A stretch of 64,000 bases of DNA, taken from Ptychodera flava (taxonomy: Eukaryota > Hemichordata > Enteropneusta > Ptychoderidae). The position numbers and the translations under genes are program-made. Below the pieces are notes generated by a model. The model was not told the DNA's origin and made no database searches. It saw nothing but the letters and a program-made list of their open reading frames with translations. Within the stretch, counting starts at the first letter, position 1; the number at the start of each line of letters is the position of its first letter. Positions 48,501 through 57,940 of the stretch are shown piece after piece. Location of the stretch: positions 17,924,747-17,988,746 of the forward strand of contig NC_091941.1 of assembly GCF_041260155.1 (NCBI RefSeq), read 5' to 3'.

Positions 48501-51500
48501 GTGTTACATTTTTGATAATAAATACGCATTGGCCTGCAAGCTTTCAACTGTCAGCAGCTAAATGCCCTCCACATTCCTACCACCCGTACCTTCAAAACCT
48601 TTGTTTTGTTGGTAGGCTAAGGATGAGGAGGAGGGTGGTAAGGACAAGGCTGCAAATGAAGAAGAGACCGGCACCACTGCCAATAAAGTAGCTGAGGGAG
48701 GCACAACATCTGGCTTGCAAAGAACTACCAAAGCAACTGTTGACAAAAATGAGGTAAGCATAAGTGTGAGTTCAGTTTTTATATTCTGATTGTAATAAAG
48801 ACAAGTTTGGAAAGGTTTTGCTGTAAACTTGACTGTTACAGATGATGCTTTCAGCTATTTTAAAATGTAGCAAAATAGCATGTGATACAGTTGTCACTAC
48901 AGTTTGTTTAGGGAAATGTATTTGAAGTCAAGCTCCTATTTTGATGCCGATTTCAAAGTTTACTATCATGCCTAAATGTGCCAGAGTTCAGGGCCGGTAA
49001 GCATCTGGAATGGTTGAACCATTTAGGAAAATTTGTTCCATATTATCAACTTATAGGGTACACTTCAAGGTTAGGTCAGAGCCAGGGTCATAATTGTATG
49101 AATGTAAAATTTTGTAGCATGCTTTTGGAATGTAAGTATTATTAATATACATCTGCATCTGTAACCTAAGGATTTTCGTCGTACTGTAAGTTCGGCTGAC
49201 TCGCAGCGTGTTTACAAGGTTATATCTGATTGGTCGATTGTCACTATTCACAGCAACTTAGGGAGTTTATTTGTATTATTTCATTATAACGGTACGATTC
49301 TGCCACCAATTGGATACAGCTTCGAAATCGCTGCGAGTCGGCCCTGTAAGTTTCAGTATCAGAGGACACTGAGTCCAATATAACTTTGATGCAGAGTACA
49401 AAACTTTAGGTGTCATTGGATGCATTTGACCTTTTACCTCATAAAACCTTTAGGTCAACACAAGGCAAAACAAAAGATATAGATTTTATTCAAAAAATGT
49501 ACAAGTAAACATTCAGTAGATCATGCAGTGAATAATGGTCTGTCCAAAACCTGTGAATTTGAGTGAAATTGTACTACTGAACTACAATTTCTACCACGTG
49601 CACAGTTTGAAGTTTTGTTCTGTGTGCTTAGCAGACACACTGAATGTATTCCCATTCTGCTCATGATCACACAACGCAGTGTGCAATGGGCATCCTCAGA
49701 ACGCAATAGTACCTCCACTGCAAGATGTACCTGGACATAAATTGTGGTATTTGTGAATAACCTTATATTGAAGACAGAGTGGATATTCATGAGGGAGTCT
49801 GAACAAAATAAATAATTGACAGGTACCTCAATCACACATTGAGTGGCCCTAAAGCTATTCACAACTTTAGTTGCTGGCATTTATACTATGATATCTCAGT
49901 GCCTAGCATCAACAATTCTTTTCCGTTTGTCAAATTTTTCAGAAAAAGAGTCACGTCGTTGCTACTACCTGGGAAGATGGAATGTATCTCTTCATTGTGC
50001 ATGTCAGCTCAGAGGGCGACTCGGATCTTGAAGTAAACGGTATACATAGGCTTATATGCATTGTAGTACTAGATGATTGTCATGTGTCTTGCCCATTAGT
50101 TTCCACACAGTATGTGATGAGAGCATGTGTTCAAGATGTGTGCAAAAATCTGTGTTCTCTGTGCATGGAGACAACATTTTATGACTGCAGATTATTGATT
50201 CATAATGGATCAGTTTTTCAGATATACAGCAGATCAATATCATCAGCTATTGTTGTTTTGTATTAAATACACAATAATGTACCCCTCCAGGCTCATAATG
50301 GACAAAGGCAAACTTTGCACGACATAATGTACGAGGCGAAGCCGAGTATATTATGGAGTGCAAAGTTTGCTTGAGTCCATTATGGGCCGGAAGGGGATGC
50401 ATTATTGCTATTATTTTATAGTTTTGGCAATGCCAGTGAATTTGTAGTTGTAGAAAACGAATAAAAAAGGAATTTTAACTGAGTTTGAAGCCAGTGAGCG
50501 TCGTCCAGCATGATCGGCCCTGACTCTGTACATATTACATGCACTCCACACTGCACTGCACAGTGCACTGCACGCACGTTCATCAGCACAAAAAATGACC
50601 AGCACTTTCACGGTTCATTTTGAATTGAAAAACGATGTATTTTCGAAGGAAATGAAAAGTAACTGCATCCCTACCGTCTATATCAAACTTGAAACATCAC
50701 CTGTAAATATCATGCCATTCAAAAATCGACACGGTGAAATGCCAGAGATGAAGAAAACGGAATGTTCATGCATCGACATCAGTATGATCAGCGAGCTGCA
50801 TGCCATGGTATCAGCTGATCAATACGATCATTATTATGTCGCTAGTAGTACAGCATTCATTGCAAACGATATCAACAGAGTTCAACATTGTTATTCAAAT
50901 ATTTATATTTCAATAATAATTGTGTCTATAAATTTAATTTTCGATGGCTTCTTGAGAAGAGCTATTTTATTTCGGCGAACGACAGAACTTGACGTAAACG
51001 GGTGCTTGAAACGTACAGTTGACAAACATTACTAGAGGGTTTCGGTACCGTCGCGATATCGAGAACAAGGCAAGGTAAAATCACAGACATGGAGAAAAAA
51101 CGATGAATGAAAGTTGTCTCCGATTACAGTCAGTGCATCAGAATTAGGTGGCCGAGATGTTAGATCAACGGAGAGTCCACGGTCGTCATGATTGTTGGTA
51201 GTAGCTGACCTTGGACCGAGACTTTGAATGGCTCCGTAGTAATTTCCGTAGACACTTCCGGTCAAGGTTGATGACAGCAAGCTGCCGTTGTTGGCCCGTT
51301 TACGGCTGGTTCGAGTAGCCTTTCACGCTTGCATCGTTTACATGGCCACTGACATACATAATATGCCATGTGTCAAACCCAGTATCGTCTAGGAGTTTGC
51401 AAACGTACTGAGTTCTGTTTCACCTATACGGCAACGAAGTGAACCATGTTGTAAACAAACGTAGTAGTACAACCAGCGTATCGGACGGGGACTGCATGCT

Positions 51501-54500
51501 GAGCGCCAGCCAGACAGACGGCAAGTGCGTGCGTGAGGACTCAAAAAATGTAATAAATCGTACAGTAAGACATTATTATCAATATTGTGAACCATTGTCA
51601 AGATTTATAGTTTTGTGTATTACATGGTTTATCCGATATTTCCCCTCCTTTTAAATGCGCAGTCCTTTTTTCGTTTTCCAAAAAAAACTTGCTCGCTGTG
51701 GGGCCGCAATGCTGAATAATGGAATACATTATCAGTAATAATGTATGGATATGACGTCACAAAATTCACTGGTATTGACAAAGCTATAATATAATACACA
51801 ATAATGTACCCCTCCAGGCTCAAAGTGGACAAAAGAAAACTTTGAACAACATAATGTTTAAGGCAAAGCTGACAAAATTATGGAGTTCAAAGTTTGCTTG
51901 AGTTCATTATGGGCAGGTAGGTGTACATTATTGCTATTATTCTAGAGTTTTGGCAATGCCAGAGAATTTGTAGATGTAGAAAACGTCCAGGGCCACAATG
52001 TGGAATAATCAGACACATTATCAGTAATAACCTGGGGGGGTGTGATGTTACAAAATTCACTAGCATTGACAAGGCTGTAGTATAATATCTAATAATAAAT
52101 GTTAAAAGACTGTTACTTTTTGTCATTGCTTGACACAGAGACATTGGATTGTGTAGCTCACCTTTTCTTGTGAATTTTAATTCCGAGTGATATTACTTTT
52201 TTCTCTTTCAGTTCATGTGGAAATGTCATCTAGCATTGGATATATATCAGCTGTAGATTATCCCTTACTGATTGTAAGTAGCAGATATTCTGTGCAAAGA
52301 CCATATTCAGTGACCGGAAAACCAACGATCTGAATGAATTGATTCCATTCTGGTTACCTCAAAATAAATATCATGACCATCCCAAATTATCTTCCATTGC
52401 CGACTTTAAATTTTGTCAACGGAAAGTGTGTCACTTCTTTGCATGTATATCATTTATAATTGATTGACCGGTAAAACCAACATATAATCAGGGATAATGG
52501 TTAAAGCCTGCCTGATTCAAGATGTGGTTATCTTGATGACAAGAATTTTACGTTTTTTTTGCGTTTTTTTGTTGTCACAGTTGAGAAATGAAATATTTTT
52601 TAGATGCACATCATCCTGCAAGGAATAAAATAAATATTAAACCATGATTCAACTTCACCGATTCTAAAAATTTCACAATAAATTCCAGATCTGTTAAAAT
52701 TCAATGTGTTATTTTATTGTAAAGCGAAAACTTGAGAGGTATACCTGGCGTTTGTGCAATTTGATTGATGGCATCTGTTTCTATATTGTTTATCTCAGTT
52801 CTATGGTGTGATGTGCATCGTATACTGTCTGTATTCCTTGATGTGGCTGTGCTGCTCCGCCTGCCAGTGGAGAGATCTACTCCGAATTCAGTTCTGGATT
52901 GGTGGCGTCATTCTTTTGGGTAAGTCAGCCAGGGCAGCAGGTGGAATCATCAGCTGCACCACAAAGAGCATGTGAAATAAAGACATACTTTATGGTTCTT
53001 CTGCCCATTGGTTTGGCAAAACAGGATTATTTCATAGTGGTCCCAGATTCGTCATTGTATTGACAAAAAAACTCAAATTGCTTGGTTGCAGTCATATGCA
53101 GCAAGCTGTTGCTCCTGTTTATAGTTCAGTTTTGACAGTGTTTTTTTGCCCCATGAGGAAACCCATATCTGTCTCCTGAAATGTTGACAAATTTCTTGTC
53201 CCCCCTTCTGGACAAAATGGTGTTTCACATCTGTTAATCAAGCATTGTTCAAGAACTCATCACTTCATTTCTGTTTTGCCAAATAGAAATGTTCAGCAGA
53301 AACAAGATTCCAAGCTGCTTGAAAAGACACTCAAGCACTCAAACACTGTAAATGAATTATTCACAACAATAATCACTAAATTGATATTTTAGTTGTATAT
53401 TTTCTACGATTACTGGATTGTCTCAGAATTATCATATCAAAGAGTATGAACATTATCAACAGACAGAAGCTAACCCTGAATGTTTTGTTTGTATTCATCC
53501 TGTAGGATTGTTGGAAAAAGCAGTTTTCTATGGTGAATACCAGCATATCAATTCCAATGGCGTGTCAGTGAGTGGTGCAGTGGTGTTTGCTGAGTTAGTC
53601 TCCTGTCTCAAGAGAACCCTTGCCAGGATGTTAGTCATCATTGTCAGCTTAGGATTTGGAATCGTCAAGTGAGTCAGAAATAAAACATCTGTCGTTATGG
53701 AATGTGGGTAATTAAAACACTTACTAGGGAAAGCGAAACAAAACTCATCACCTTTGACCCCAGGCCCATTCCCTTGAACGAAACTTTTGCAGAGTGATGA
53801 TCCTGTGATGGAGTTTGGTTTGATCCATCTGCAAACACAATAACTTGCTGAAATAGTGTTGAAAGTTATGTTGAAGTAGTGTTGAAAGTTATGCTGAAAT
53901 AGACTGTTGAAGTTTTGCTGAAATAGACTTGAAAGATATACTGAAATAGACTGTTGAAAGTTACGCTGAAATAGACTGTTGAAAGTTATGCCGAAATAGA
54001 CTCTTGAACGTTCAACTGCCGACAGGCTTTTGAACAACAAACATTTCAACATATTAAAAAAAAACAAAATGTGAACGGTGATTTGGTGATAGTGTTTTCA
54101 TGGTATGAATTTGCTCACAATAATCCAAATAGAGCTGAACCGCATTCTTATAATAGCAAGGAGTGTCATTTGTCGTGTGCAGGTTAATTATGCCCAGCCC
54201 CCTGGTCATTTGTTCAGGATTGATTTTCATTTAGGAAACAGAAGAATTGACAATGTGTTAAAAAGTTTGTCAGTGAAAGTGACGTCATTTGTCAGAGTCT
54301 ATGTGAATTTTTTTATTTTGAATATGGATAAACGATCTTCAATTATCTTATCTTGCTCAAGAGCTACTGATGGTAAGAAATGAAGGAAGAAAACATTTGT
54401 CATAAATTTATCATTTAATTTTGTTTTACAGACCACGATTGGGGCCGATGCTTCACAGAGTTCTTGGTGTTGGAGCTTTATACTTTATTTTAGGAGCAAT

Positions 54501-57500
54501 AGAAGGATGTCTCCGGTCTTTGAGGGTAAGTCAAGATGTACAAAATTGATCCTGGCTACTGTCTCATGTCGTATTACGGGAAAAATAAATTTAGGAAAAG
54601 AAATAGGAAAATATTTTTTATCGTAATTAGGAATCATTTCCGTTTATTCAAGAACAAAGCAGGAATAATATTGGCATAGCCTGAAAGTGAATGTCTCAAG
54701 TATAAATAATTTCCATTTTTAACTTTTTAAAACTTGACCAAAAGCTACTGAAAAGTTCACCAAGAAAGGAATCTATGAGATAGTCTAGTTGTTTGTATGA
54801 TTTATTTTGTTACGTTGACTGAACCTGAATGCTCTTCTCTGTTCACACAGCCTAAACAGGATCCTTCCAAGCAGGCTTTGTTAGCTAGCATACCATTGGC
54901 TGTTCTTGACGCTGCTATCTGCTGGTGGATATCCTTTATTACATGTTGTTCATGTGTATGCATTTGTGTATGCCTGTGTTTTGTGCCGGGTTTAGTGTCA
55001 CAGAACTCGGGTGTATATTTGTACTCCATTTGTTTTCATCAGATTGGACGCATTTTATCATCAAGGGGGTATGTATGGTCATGATGTTTAGTTAATTGAA
55101 ATTTGATTGTATACCAGATAACCAACTTGTTGAGTGTGACTGACTTTTTTTGTTGGCTAGTGATTCAAACAGCGTCCAAACCAAACTAGAAAATGATAGG
55201 CAAATTGTGCAATTGGGCCAAATTATCTTTGGAATTGAGATAGAGTGTGCCAGTATTTGCTATCGTATATGGGAGTTTCAGAGAGACATTCTTGATTAAG
55301 ACGTCTGTGCACATAGAGAAGTACATTATACCAATCTGACTTCCAAGACTCGTGTGTGTTTCCTTAACCATTGTTACATCTTCACCAGTCTGGTGCAGAC
55401 CACAAGAACCTTACGCCTGCGTCGCAATGTAGTTAAATTATCTTTGTACAGACATTTCACCAACACGCTCATATTCTGCGTTATTGCCGCACTGGTGTTC
55501 ATGGTGTGGTCGATAAAAGCACACAGGTTTACAGATTGCCTCACAGTAAGTTACCCTTCCACATATATATAGCTTTGGCATTGCATTGGAGCAATGTAGT
55601 GCAACCTGAAGATATATTTGGACAAAATCTAATGTACACTTTGATCATATGTGATAGAACTAAGCTGTTTATCTTCACAAGTACTTATTGTCTTGGGCGA
55701 GGAGTGTTCTTGTGTGATGTATTGAAAATCTGATTGCATATTGGTCTTATATGTCTTTTTGCTTATACATATTCAATGTAGACAAACACAGTACAGATGT
55801 TTACAAAATTCATTACCATGATGATGTACAATCTCTTTATCTCCCTTTGCAAAGTTGTAATATAGTAATAATTGTGAATATCCTTAACTATACCAGCTAT
55901 GTTGGAAAGAAATCCTTATGATTGGTTCCCAGGCATATGAAAGATTATTTTATCTCGTCTGCCACATTCACAAATTTGAGAGTTGTACAGACAAATATGT
56001 TCACATTTCAAGAAAAACAAGCCCTCTAGGTTTAAGATAGCAACACAGGTAATGTGAGATGTGTTGTCTCTCCTCTGTAGGACTGGAAAGAGTTGTGGAT
56101 AGATGAGGCATACTGGCATTTACTGTTTGTAATTGTGCTGTTGGTGATCACCATCTTGTGGCGTCCCACGGCAAACAACCAGAGATATGCCTTCTCTCCG
56201 CTGACTGACATGGGAGATGAAGAAGAGGATGAAGAAAGCAAAGAACCCATGATGAATGATGCATTTGGTATGTGGTCCCTCATCTACTATTTCTTTTCTG
56301 ACATTTTCTCTATTATTTAAACAAACAATAAAAAGACCGTGTAGATGTGTATTTTCATTCTTGTGAATCGTTACTTGGCGTAATCATACCGTAGCATTGT
56401 TCACTGTTATGTTGTACTGTGCTGTATCATGTAGACTGAGGCTATACAGTGCAGTGTCTGAAGTAAGAAATCAGTAATCATTCCTCAGAACTGTATGTCT
56501 GAAACTGCCATATCCTCTTTTGAAGTGACTTACTTTGAACATCTCGTTCCTCTGATGAAATGTGTGTGATCAATTTCTGTACTGACAGGGTATTCTCAAA
56601 AGAATGTAAACAAGGGAGTTCATACGAGTGATTGTCACGCTTGCATCTTAACTCTCTTTGAACCAGTGCGTAACAACATCTGCCATATCAATTTCCAGTG
56701 TTGTGTTGTCAAGTGATGAGTGTACACAGCACTGAGTGCTAATGACAATTTTCCACAGGAAGGCATAAACTGTGTATTTCTTTACATATGAGGCCTGTCT
56801 GTCATGAAGACTGTCACTGTAAAATTCCCATGGATGTACTTACTACTATACTAGCTGTACATAAACATCTTTACTATTTCTGTTGGTTCACCATGCAGAG
56901 GGTATGAAAATGAGAGGTGTTGGTGGTAAGAGTAACGGTTCACCCAGGGCACATACCACACCAGACAGCAAAGCTGAGGCAGATTTGAAATGGGTAGAAG
57001 AACACATTCCACAGTCAGTAGCCGACGCGTAAGTGCAAGCTTCTTACAATCAGACCTCAGGATATATCAGTAGAGCCCCCTCCCAGGATGTTTCAAATGC
57101 TTCAGTGCCAACGTGCCGCCTTTAGAGATATTTTCTCTCAATCTTTAAATTCTTTCATTTCTATAAAACCTTGCCATCATTGAGTTCTTCCGTTGATATA
57201 AATCACAGTTTTTATGTGCCTTGTAGATTATCCCGTGGAGCAAGCTAATTCAAATATGGTCAATTTCATTTTGTTTGCTGAAATATTTTAGAAGTAACCA
57301 TTGGCTTATTTGACATCCCTTCATCTCATGATGTACTAAATGGTGGCATTTGGTAACTCGTACAGTTCACCCCAATACACATATACTCAGACACCCCAAC
57401 TCAGCAAAACCCTCCCTATTAGCAGTATAGGTGTCCGACCATGGCTATCAAAACAATCAGGTGAAACCAAACTGGCAGTAAATGGTTTGAAATGCACATG

Positions 57501-57940
57501 GTTTCAGTAAGCGGTGTTTGTTCAAGAAAACCTGTTTTTTAAATCCACATATATGCTTAACCCTTTGAGCGCCACAGTCAATTTTTGTCGCCTTTATAAA
57601 ATATACCCCTGTCAATTTTTTTCAGATTTGTGCCAAATTTTGGTAAAAAAACTAGCCAATGAAATGTGATGTCCATTTGGTCCAAAATTATCAAAAGAGG
57701 CAAAAAGAATTCATAAAAATTGGTAAAATGTTGCTGTAAAATTTTTGCGGGAAAATTACAGACTGTCATATTCAAGTTGCCAGTGTCACTCAACCCTATG
57801 ATTCAAGTCCACTTTCCGTACCTCAGAGCTGCCCTCCTAACAAGGTGTCACTGCAATTACTTTTCAGAGCCCTACCCAGCCTGCTTGATTCAGATGAAGA
57901 GATCATGACAACAAAATTTGAAATGAATAAGATGGAATAG
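39314..57940 (+). CDS. TMEM87: TMEM87 (GOLD-domain seven-pass Golgi membrane protein), complete, 16 exons, 598 aa
   Basis: Exons: 39314-39406, 44307-44367, 45240-45334, 46811-46933, 48050-48163, 48616-48753, 49943-50039, 52212-52273, 52799-52919, 53506-53668, 54432-54525, 54851-54928, 55378-55545, 56081-56267, 56899-57028, 57868-57940. Phases all agree. Residues 1-18 are a signal peptide. A luminal GOLD-like domain follows (to about 255) with a Lys/Glu-rich insert at 140-206. Then comes the seven-helix core, with [74 protein letters not shown] and [20 protein letters not shown], and a cytosolic tail with [15 protein letters not shown], an acidic [13 protein letters not shown] and the end LLDSDEE...KME. 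This is strongly colinear with vertebrate TMEM87A/B; the tree could be a pre-duplication single copy. Mammalian TMEM87A is Golgi-resident and has been tied to mechanosensitive or voltage-gated currents and Golgi homeostasis. Intron 12 is AT-AC (U12 type). Confidence 0.96.
40225..40375. repeat. Imperfect tandem repeat, about 85-bp unit, two copies
   Basis: GAAAACCTAAATAATTACGA...GAATGATATTTAAAAATCAGTAATGTCAAGGACTTTC is followed by AAAACCCCAACTAATTACAAG...GAATGATACTTAAAATTCAGTAATATCAAGGACTTTC (internal similarity split here for brevity). It is in TMEM87 intron 1 and non-coding. Confidence 0.75.
40664..40748 (+). mobile_element. piggyBac-like MITE, 85 bp, intact copy (TMEM87 intron 1)
   Basis: Starts CCCTTTCACCACCATGGTTT, ends GGGAACTGGGGGTTAAAGGG, flanked by TTAA at 40660-40663 and 40749-40752. 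It differs from the copy at 60211-60295 at only about four of 85 positions, so at least these two are fairly young. Confidence 0.8.
41607..41950. mobile_element. Inverted-repeat DNA element, about 340 bp (TMEM87 intron 1)
   Basis: The left end TAGCTCTGCATGGCAGGGCT faces the inverted right end TAGCTCTGCAAGGCTGG. TATACTTC lies just outside both ends (41603-41610 and about 41946-41953), which may be an 8-bp target duplication. A second, subterminal inverted pair (GCAGGGCTGTG / CACAGCCCTGC) lies at 41627-41685. The interior is CpG-rich and non-coding. Exact ends are uncertain by a few bases. Confidence 0.55.
42539..42575. repeat. (GT)n microsatellite
   Basis: Uninterrupted GT dinucleotides in TMEM87 intron 1. 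Confidence 0.97.
42858..43092. mobile_element. piggyBac-like MITE, 235 bp, CCCTTTGAG subfamily (TMEM87 intron 1)
   Basis: The left end CCCTTTGAGTGCTGTAA and inverted right end CCCTTTTAGTGCCAAAG are flanked by TTAA on both sides (42854-42857, 43093-43096). The interior is A/T-rich with no ORF. A reversed relative lies at 57561-57795 and a decayed one at 24089. Confidence 0.8.
46639..46719 (+). mobile_element. piggyBac-like MITE, CCCTTTCAC subfamily (TMEM87 intron 3)
   Basis: Begins after TTAA with CCCTTTCACCAACATGGTCT and follows the family text (GGTGATTGTGGGCCAGATTACAGGGATTTGGGGGTGAA). The closing repeat has lost the final AAAGGGTTAA. It lies about 90 bp upstream of exon 4. Confidence 0.65.
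47077..47164 (+). mobile_element. Diverged piggyBac-like MITE copy (TMEM87 intron 4)
   Basis: After TTAA the text reads CCATTCCTCACCATGGTTTG, GCCCAAAGCCATTGTTATTG and GATTGTGGACCTGTTTACTG, the same order as the 85-bp family. The right end is degenerate. Confidence 0.55.
48036..48049 (+). promoter_or_regulatory. Tandem acceptor AGs before TMEM87 exon 5
   Basis: A pyrimidine-rich tract ends in CTATAG at 48035, but using that AG puts an in-frame TAA 15 codons on. The next AG, at 48048-48049 (CTGGCAG), starts the exon at 48050 in the correct frame and keeps phase 0 with both neighbours. The 14-base shift means the two acceptors give a full protein or an early stop. Confidence 0.55.
48198..48281 (+). 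mobile_element. Diverged piggyBac-like MITE copy (TMEM87 intron 5)
   Basis: Begins after TTAA as CCTTGTCACTGCTATGATTT and closes GGGGTGAAAAGG. It keeps length and ends of the 85-bp family with many substitutions. Confidence 0.5.
49193..49343. mobile_element. 151-bp MITE with 9-bp target duplication (TMEM87 intron 6)
   Basis: Ends CGGCTGACTCGCAGCG and, inverted, GGGCCGACTCGCAGCG form 16-bp terminal inverted repeats. CTGTAAGTT flanks it directly on both sides (49184-49192, 49344-49352). An 8-9 bp duplication fits Mutator-like or hAT/P-type elements. The interior is non-coding. Confidence 0.75.
50271..51797. mobile_element. Fold-back element, long copy, about 1.5 kb (TMEM87 intron 7)
   Basis: It opens with a 138-bp hairpin (50271-50408): ACAATAATGTACCCCTCC and CATAATGGAC..GCAAACTTTGCA pair with the inverted text on the other side of a small loop (ACGAGGCGAAGCC). 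Next is TATAGTTTTGGCAATGCCAG, which returns inverted near 51757-51785 (CACTGGTATTGACAAAGCTA). Compared with the short copy that follows, it holds about 1.2 kb of extra DNA (about 50460-51670), whose edges (AAAACGAATAAAAAAGG and CCTTTTTTCGTTTTCC) are again inverted. The extra DNA includes a 146-codon ORF. Confidence 0.65.
50595..51035 (+). CDS. Unidentified 146-aa ORF inside the long fold-back element
   Basis: ATG at 50595, stop at 51033-51035. It starts [20 protein letters not shown] and has a hydrophobic stretch near residues 102-118 ([20 protein letters not shown]) and a basic tail. I recognise no transposase or other family. The codon pattern is not clearly coding, so it may be chance in CpG-richer DNA. 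Confidence 0.2.
   Translation: MTSTFTVHFELKNDVFSKEMKSNCIPTVYIKLETSPVNIMPFKNRHGEMPEMKKTECSCIDISMISELHAMVSADQYDHYYVASSTAFIANDINRVQHCYSNIYISIIIVSINLIFDGFLRRAILFRRTTELDVNGCLKRTVDKHY
51798..52090. mobile_element. Fold-back element, short copy, head-to-tail with the long one
   Basis: The hairpin (51798-51935) has the same text as 50271-50408 with about 15% differences. The same GTTTTGGCAATGCCAGAGAA follows, and then the closing inverted CACTAGCATTGACAAGGCTG at about 52058-52077, without the 1.2-kb interior. It is therefore an internally deleted sister of the long copy. Confidence 0.65.
53847..54020. repeat. Minisatellite, about 28-bp unit, six to seven copies (TMEM87 intron 10)
   Basis: The unit CTGAAATAGACTGTTGAAAG is repeated with small changes in spacing and base. 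The 179-codon minus-strand ORF over this region (Q/F/N-rich, [13 protein letters not shown]) is a product of the repeat plus the antisense of exon 10, not a gene. Confidence 0.85.
54929..55377 (+). other. U12-type AT-AC intron (TMEM87 intron 12, 449 nt)
   Basis: The upstream exon ends GCTATCTGCTGGTGG (A-I-C-W-W), followed by the exact U12 donor ATATCCTTT (54929-54937). At 55360-55368 lies the exact U12 branch consensus TTCCTTAAC. The intron ends TTGTTAC at 55377, 10 bases past the presumed branch A (55367), and the next exon begins ATCTTCACCAGTCTG (I-F-T-S-L). The joined protein [11 protein letters not shown] matches the vertebrate CWWIFISLTQT. No GT-AG alternative here keeps the frame and sequence. 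Confidence 0.93.
57561..57795 (-). mobile_element. piggyBac-like MITE, CCCTTTGAG subfamily, reversed (TMEM87 intron 15)
   Basis: The left end after TTAA (57557-57560) reads CCCTTTGAGCGCCACAGTCA and TTTTTGTCGCCTTTATAAAA, the reverse complement of the right end of the 42858-43092 copy. The other end (GGGAAAATTACAG) matches that copy's left end, but the terminal repeat is rearranged. It lies about 70 bp upstream of the last TMEM87 exon. Confidence 0.65.

Noticed and set aside
49521-49880. 119-codon minus-strand ORF in TMEM87 intron 6
   Set aside because: No recognisable domain, no supporting splice sites or start context; probably chance.
53528-54067. 179-codon minus-strand ORF
   Set aside because: Composed of the antisense of TMEM87 exon 10 plus the 28-bp minisatellite; the + strand exon is clearly the real gene.
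54924-55385. A GT-AG intron for TMEM87 intron 12 (donor at CTG/GTGGAT)
   Set aside because: It would lose conserved residues around CWWIF and break the frame, while the AT-AC pair with full U12 consensus gives the exact expected protein.
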